This document shows, one piece after another, positions 58,170 to 64,000 of a stretch of 64,000 nt of DNA. The stretch's first letter is position 1; each line of letters starts with the position of its first letter. Source of the stretch: Saccharum officinarum (lineage: Eukaryota > Streptophyta > Magnoliopsida > Poales > Poaceae); NCBI GenBank assembly GCA_020631735.1, contig CM036209.1, positions 686,743 through 750,742 on the forward strand. Direction: 5' to 3'. The notes under the pieces are model-generated. The model was not told the DNA's origin. It made no database searches and saw only the letters and a list, made by a program, of their open reading frames with translations. The translations under genes and the position numbers were made by a program.

Positions 58170-61100
58170 ACAGCTCTAGGGGTGGAGGGACAATCACTTC
58201 TTCAAACTTGGACGCCAGGGTCTTCGCCAGCTCCAACACTTCCTTGTCGATGGCATCAAGCTCCTCCTCGGGGATATCGACGTAGCCCTCACTAAACGCC
58301 TCTAGATCTATCTTCTATTAGTGGGACCTAAAGACAGCGAGCGCACGCCACATCCCAAGGTGTAGTAGCTCCTTCACTTGGGTCCAAGCCCGCTCGAAGG
58401 CAACCTCGAGATGATTTCGCAGCGAGCTCGCCCCGGGGTGCACCTGGACTGCCCCGAGGGCGTCGCACACTAGCCTGACGGCGGTGCATAGCCCGGAGTG
58501 CTCCTGCTGTTCTATTTTCAGGGCCTCCCGCACCAACAGAAGCTCTGTATCCATCATGGCAAGCTTGTCCTTTAGCCCTAATCGTTGCAAGAAATAAGGG
58601 GCAGGCCTCAGAAAACATGATATCAATGAGAAAAGGCATTTACCTTCTAGTTCCTGTACCCTGGCAAGATCCCGCTGACACCCATGGATCACCGTGGCTT
58701 GGAGGGACTACACCTCCTCAGGCTTCAATTGGTGGTTCTCCTCGGCAAGTTGAGAGGCCACACGTGTAGCCTCCTTCATCCGGTCCGTTGCGGTGTCCCT
58801 CTCCTTCCGGGCTATGATGCACTCTTGGAGATCCTCATCGCGCTCGCCAAGAGCTTGCTCACGCTCATGGCGGATGGATTCGAGCTCAGACTAGAACTGC
58901 CCCGTGGCCCACAACAGCTCGTCGCGCTCATTCTTCACCTTTTGGGCCTCCTCCTAGTCCTTACGAGCGTGCTCAATGAGGGATGACAGCTTCTCCTCCA
59001 CCTCCTTAGCATCGGTGACCACGTCCTCATGTCGGATGCGGAGATCCACCATTTTGCCGCTGAGGCCAGCCACCCTCTGCTGAGCCTCCGCAAGCCATGC
59101 CTCGACCATGGTAGTCCTCCGCACCTCCTCTGACAGGCATCCCCATGGGCCCTGCTCACGACGGAGGAACTCTGACTTCGCCCGGCTCTGTTCAAATAAT
59201 GCCTACATGAAGGGACACGTCAAGATCATAGAAAGAGGGGGGGAACCAAACAACAAGCATCCACCTAACTTGACATACCTGGCTAGCCGGACGAATATCG
59301 TTGTATAGGGTAGACAACGCCGAAGACAGGGTCTGGTGGAAGGTCTGGCACCCCGCCTGTATCTAGTCCTAGTAACCCTGCTCCTTAGCGTCGTCCTACA
59401 CAAAAACTGGTGGCGCCCCCGGTTAATTCTGATCTGACCAAGTGAGGCATGGGCCACCCCACTGGTAGGGATCGCGTCCCACCCGCACGAGGGTTGTGGG
59501 CCCCTCGGCGTGGTAGGGGTAGGCCACCTCGGCCATGTCAGACGGCTCGCTGGACGAGACCGACACCACCTCCACCTCGGCGACATCAGGCTCGCGCGAT
59601 GCTGCCTCCTCCGCCTAGGACCTACCTCCAATGGTGGCCCCCATTTGGGCCGAGGGGTCCTCGGGCGCAGCCTCCTTCACCGCGTCTGCACCCGCTCTCG
59701 CGGTCGATCCTGGTGCCTTCGTCGCCGGAGGTGGAGGTGCCGCACCCTCCTGGGGGAGCGCCCCCTCGAGAGCGGGATCCGGCCTGATCTGCGGTAGCTG
59801 CTCTAGCGTCGACATCCCCATCAGGACAGACTTCTCCACCTCCGCTTCTAGAAGCGCCACTCGGGCTAACGGGGTAGGGTTAGGCAGAGGCGAAGTGGAG
59901 GTAGCCGGCACGTCTCGTCCCCCTACGGCCGTGCACACCAGAGGGACGATGTTAGCCGTCTCCGAGGTAGAGACATTCGAGCCCGCCACACCGCTAGCTG
60001 AGGCCTGGCCCTGCTGCCTTAGCGCCTTCCGCAGCGCAAGCAGGGGGCATCGGACTGAACTCTCCTGCAGAACGACAAAAAAACAACACAAAAAGACACT
60101 TCTTTCCTCTGCGTCGTAGACGGGGGTGTTTCCACGCTGGCCCGCTAGAGCTCGACCCCGCTGTCATAGGGCAAGGCCTCTTACCAGTCGCCACCGTCTC
60201 GGCCGCGCTTGGCTGAGGGAGTGGCGGTGGCAACCCCGCCATCTCCTGGGGTTAGGATCCCACCGTCCCCTTGGGACGGGCCGACCCTTGCGGCCTCGGG
60301 GGCTCTCCTCCTCCTCCTGCTGCGCGGGCCCCCGAGGTTGGGACCTCCGGCTCGTGGAGCAGCAGCTGAGCCTACGGCGTCCGCCCTTCGATCGAGAGGA
60401 CAACCCCGCAGGTTGTTCCCCCTCCTCAGCCATGGAGTCCAGCCAGTCGTACGGATGGACCTGCTCATCATCATCGTCATCGTCGTCCTCTTAATGCTCA
60501 ACTCCTCTTCTTCTCCGGCCTGCCGCTGCATCCTCTGGTGCTTCTCGCACTCCTCCTTCCTCTTGCCTTGCTAGCCTTCTTCTTCTTCTCCTCGTCCTTC
60601 TTCTTTTTCACCCCCGGCATGAGCCCGGTTCCACGTCCTCTGGGTCATGTCCTCGGGAAGGGGTGGGTTGAAGTCGGGGACCAAGCAAAGATTCCCCTAC
60701 AAACTGCCTGACCCCTGGGTCAGGCGATGGAAAGGAAGCGCAAAAAGTCCTTGGGAAAATGGGGGAGCGTGGCGGGCGCTCACCATCTCGATGAAGCCTC
60801 ATCGGGATGCATCGGTGGATGGAGGGCGAGGGCGGTGTCGGAAGGAACGCTCTCGAGCGCCGACTTGATGCGCTTCTTGATCTCCTTGTGATCGAGCTCC
60901 TCCATCACAAGCACAGTCCCCTCGAGGGCGCATTCGGCACCATCTCGTCCAACTGGCGTGCCCACGCATCAGCGACAGCACCCTCCTCTCGTGGAACACG
61001 GCGATAACCCCGACCCGAGTTACATCCTATTCACCAGGCGCTTGACCACCTGGAGGAGGGTGTCAATCTCCCCTTTATCGGTGGTGACGGGACCATTGTC

Positions 61101-61556
61101 CTAGCGCTTCAGTGCTTCTTTGAAGAAGCGCAGGGGGTTCGGCTCATCTTCGTTGCCAGGGATGACCCACTCTGGCTGCACGGCGTTTGTCACCAGACGG
61201 AGGAGCCCATCCTCGATGAGCCACGACATGATCGTCTCGGTAAAGCTGGAACATCGCCACAGATCCTTCGAGAGAGCAAGGAAGCACCCCTGTGATGATG
61301 GCGACGGTGACGGCGGCTGCGGGGTGAGTTTTCTCTTGCTATATCTCTCTCTTGCTTGCTGTGGCAGATGGGAAATGCGAGCACAAGGGGGGCAAAAAGT
61401 AGAGTGTGTGTGAGAGAAGGAAAAAACCACCGGGTTAAAAAGAGGGGAAGCGAAGCGATTCGATGACCCAACCACCCGCATTAATTGCGGCCGCACGAAT
61501 GTCTCATCATGTCCTTGATATCTCGGTAACCGTGCGCACGCCTCTTGCAAATCCAC
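58170..61556 (-). pseudogene. Decayed antisense ORF of element E (gypsy-associated protein)
   Basis: Read on the minus strand. Around 61100-61330 it encodes FTETIMSWLIEDGLLRLVTNAVQPEWVIPG, similar to the conserved start of grass 'putative gypsy type transposon' proteins (Pfam Transposase_28, by recall). An Asp/Glu-rich and Arg-rich middle follows (60200-60600). At the C-terminus a coiled-coil-like part is followed by ALAVFRSH, two stop codons, then IDLEAFSEGYVDIPEEELDAIDKEVLELA and VIVPP near 58190-58320. Several stops and frame changes show decay. Intron-like borders are visible, such as |GTAAATGCC after QELEG near 58644. Its biochemical role is not known. Confidence 0.55.
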
Positions 61557-62399
61557 CCCATCACCTCACACCGTCTGCCTCGCATGTCATGCCTACCGTT
61601 ATCCCACCACCGTGCGGGGCTTGGATGCATTCCCGCTCCACGGTCTGATCGTAGGCCTCGGCAGGTACGAACAGGATACAGAGTTGTATATGCTCCCATG
61701 ACCCATTTACGGTCTAGGGGTTTGAAGGCTGGCCCACCGTGGGATCGACAGCGGCCCTAGGGCACTTAGAGTCAGGGATGGCGAGGAATGGGCACACTAG
61801 CGGCTTGTACCTCAGCTCGCGGGTGCCGAGGGCATTCCGACCCATGTTTGAGTCCTAATGGACGTCAGATTCATGGTATTCCTCGACGGAAGCAGCAAGC
61901 CCTCGGTACTGGTTGGACGGCCCCAAGAACTATATGAATCGACAATCGAGAATTTAGAGTGTGTCACCAGCATGACCACCAGCCGGTGCCCAACGGATGG
62001 GACCGGGGCTCCCCTCAGACCTTCCCGCTAATAGCTCACTGAGCGCCATGGTTCGTCCAACGAGGATAGCATGGTCTGGCTCACCCCCTCCGTTCCTTGG
62101 AGGAACGCGTGAGGGCCGAACCAAAGACGGGAGGCATCCCGATTGGACCCATGCATCAAGCGGGGGCTCGAGGGCTATGCTTGCACCATGACCCAATGAA
62201 CGGTTACACCCCCACATCGCTAAAAATGCATGGGAACTCACATTAACAAAAGACACGATTCATTAAGAGATCACAGTTCTTTTTACAACATTACTTCAAA
62301 TACAAAATGCAAGATCTATCCTAGGCAGGGATCAAGGCGCCTCGGTGTCGATATTCTCAAAGCTTGGCAAAGAGCACCGACCAGTAGGGCTCAACCTTG

Positions 62400-63080
62400 A
62401 TGTTGGCCGTCGCTCAGGCCCCAGGCCTCCGGTTGCCTCCTCGACGATCCTCGGTAGGAACCAGGTCAACAACGGCATCGTCTGCCTCGTTGAAATCCTC
62501 CTGGGACCCGCCGTGGTCGTCCAGCTCTTGGCCCTCCGGAACCCCCACCAGGTGGTGGAGCACGTGCCCCGACCACACCTGCACCACCGATAGGGCTACC
62601 GCCGCCCCACGATGGACACCGAACTCCACCGTGTCTTGAACGCGGTTGGGGATGTCGAGAAGGCGCTCCTCCCGGCTCTCGCCGCGGGCGTGGACATGAC
62701 CCGCCACAGCATCCGCCGCCTCCCGTAGCGCTAGCAGCTCTAACTCCAGCTCTGCCCCTCGTGAAACAGAATGAGTAGGAGAACGAGGAGAAATGGACGA
62801 ACCAGAATGACAAAGGAGGAACTTACTAGCCACCCGGTCGTCCGCAGTCACTAGTTGGTCACGAACGGACTACACCTCTTGCTCCACCGCCTCGAGCGCG
62901 GCTTGAGAGGCCTCTAGGTATTCCTTTGAGCCTCTCCACCTCCCCCTCTGTCACCACGGCCGAGGCCACTGGCGCAACGGCCGGTGGCTACACCGACGCC
63001 TCCTGCCCCAACGTATGACACTGAACGGACCTTCCATCTCCGGCTGCGTTCGTGATGAAGCACTTGTTCGGCTCCATCAT
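62400..63080 (-). pseudogene. Second antisense coding fragment of element E
   Basis: On the minus strand a short ORF starts at ATG 63080 (MMEPNKCFITNAAGDG...) and stops near 62988. Farther along, after a possible intron (|GTAAGTTCC near 62828 to TTTCACGAG| near 62757), a frame reads ELLALREAADAVAGHV..., then PNRVQDTVEFGVHRGAAVALSVVQV. I recall this pattern from unclassified grass retrotransposon proteins. Stops separate the parts. It may be the upstream exons of the antisense gene or a separate gene. Confidence 0.45.
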
Positions 63081-63185
63081 GAAGGAGGGAGGAGGACGAC
63101 GTGGTGTGGGAGGCACAAGGAAACTGCTGGCCGCTGGGTGAGGACTAAGAAGAACTATAGGGTTACCGCAACCTGCCGGCATCAG

Positions 63186-63193
63186 TATTTATA
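63186..63193 (-). promoter_or_regulatory. TATA box for the antisense transcription unit of element E
   Basis: The minus strand reads TATAAATA in a GC-richer context, about 105 bp upstream of the first antisense ATG (63080). The spacing fits a core promoter with a 70-80 nt 5' UTR. It indicates that the antisense gene has its own promoter inside the element. Confidence 0.5.
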
Positions 63194-63512
63194 ATGCCGT
63201 ACGGGGCAACCAAACTAGTGCCGAGCGCCTAGCCCCCACACGTGTAAGGATCAAGGCGCCTCTCCAGCTTCCCATGCTCCTGGATGCGAGATGTCATAGT
63301 AACCACAACCCAATGCGATGCCTCGTCTTCCCCAGATGGGTCCACTCGATTTAAAGCCCTTGAAGGGATACCTCATCCCTCCAAGGCCTCGGGGGCTACA
63401 ACTGGCGGGTGCGCTCATGCGCACCCACCGGATGACTTCCTTCAAACCAAACAAACAACAACTACCCATGTGCACTCATCCTCAAGCCTCTGAAGGAGTG
63501 CTCTACTCCTCC

Positions 63513-63529
63513 ACAGGCTCGGGGGCTAC
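63513..63529 (+). other. Polypurine-like tract before LTR E
   Basis: acaggctcgggggctac precedes TG at 63530. A near copy, aaggcctcgggggctaca, lies about 140 bases upstream (63381-63398). It is less purine-pure than the tracts of A-C. Confidence 0.5.
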
Positions 63530-64000
63530 TGTCAGGTATTGATATGAGGCATACCCAACGAAGGGCATTAATAGCGTGTCATCTATTAAGTCGCCCGAGG
63601 CTTAGGGCCAGTTTCTGCCTCGTCCAAGCCCTCATGATGTCATTAAAGCGCCCGACCCTTGCACCCCGTTGGGAACAATCTCCGCCTTGCCTGGCCCCTA
63701 ATTTAACGTAAGCATGGGAGCGCCCGACCCCCTTGGCATACATCCACCTCGCCCGAGGGACGCGTAAGGCCCTCTGGCAAGGTTGGGAGCCACGTGGGCC
63801 CCCATCATGGCACCCATTCCCAATGATGGGATGAGCACGACCATACACAGTGAACGGGAGCATGGGAGCCGCGTTATGTTCTGAGATGACTCCGGTCATT
63901 CCATCACACGACCATGCCTCCACAGCAACAGGGGTAATGGCAACTATACTACCTAACTCCCTCTCTACTCAAATCCATGTGCACGCGCCGCCCATTCTCG
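63530..64000 (+). repeat. Start of the 3' LTR of element E
   Basis: It begins TGTCAGGTATTGATATG right after the polypurine-like tract and runs off the window. Repeated 'cgcccga' blocks occur inside. No second LTR is available for comparison, so the assignment rests on the layout. Confidence 0.55.

Larger units (their letters stand above)
57672..64000 (+). mobile_element. Element E: 3' part of a Tat-lineage Ty3/gypsy retrotransposon
   Basis: On the plus strand it has an integrase C-terminus, then about 5.5 kb holding a decayed antisense gene, then tandem polypurine-like tracts (ggcctcgggggctaca near 63383, ggctcgggggctac near 63516) and an LTR start at 63530. A long region after pol with an antisense ORF is a known trait of Tat-lineage elements in grasses. 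The left part is lost in the gap and the right part lies outside the window. Confidence 0.7.

Overview
The window is plant nuclear DNA from a grass, most likely a panicoid of the sorghum, Miscanthus and sugarcane group. This rests on the intron-rich genes, GC-rich first exons, Tourist- and Stowaway-like MITEs, an Au-type SINE and large Ty3/gypsy LTR retrotransposons. The species is inferred. Three runs of exactly 100 N (5916-6015, 33499-33598, 57572-57671) are assembly gaps. At least two of them lie at or inside long terminal repeats.

There are three ordinary genes, all with intact reading frames after I placed the splice sites by hand. (1) An organellar L-ascorbate peroxidase of the rice APX5/APX6 type on the minus strand (849-4587, 11 coding exons, 313 aa), with a full-length tRNA-derived SINE in its last intron. 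(2) An ADR1-type helper NLR, RPW8/CCR-NB-ARC-LRR, on the plus strand (19662-23348, 4 exons, 882 aa). (3) A subclass III SnRK2 (SAPK8/9/10-like) ABA-activated kinase on the minus strand (23928-26105, 9 exons, 362 aa). Genes 2 and 3 converge with about 580 bp between their stop codons.

The rest is mostly retrotransposons. Element A (6016-15879, +) is a Tekay/Del-like chromovirus with a 4.1-kb 3' LTR. Most of its 5' LTR is lost in a gap. Element B (33599-57571, +) is a related chromovirus with LTRs of about 5 kb. Element C (34106-42169), a non-autonomous gypsy derivative, is nested in B's 5' LTR and flanked by the 5-bp duplication GTCAG. D (28037-31327, -) is a truncated LTR of a related family, abutted by a palindrome of about 1 kb per arm (31328-33413). 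Element E (57672-64000) is the 3' part of a Tat-lineage gypsy element: the end of pol, a decayed antisense gene with its own TATA box, tandem polypurine-like tracts and the start of the 3' LTR.

The most striking observation is in ORF0, the extra ORF upstream of gag in A and B. Its N-terminus mimics the histone H3 tail. In B, residues 2-22 match H3 residues 1-21 at 18 of 21 positions. K4, R8, K9, S10 and T11 are kept, while the acetylatable K14 and K18 are replaced. The mimic is followed by a coiled coil and an acidic tail, and the same elements encode a chromodomain-like integrase C-terminus. A's copy is more diverged but keeps K4, R8, K9, T11 and the PRHQLA block. I know of no description of this.

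A second unexplained pattern is a set of small symmetric exon-like segments inside the LTRs of A, B, C and D. They encode acidic peptides and end at an AG|GCAAG(C/T) sequence that looks like a GC-type 5' splice site.
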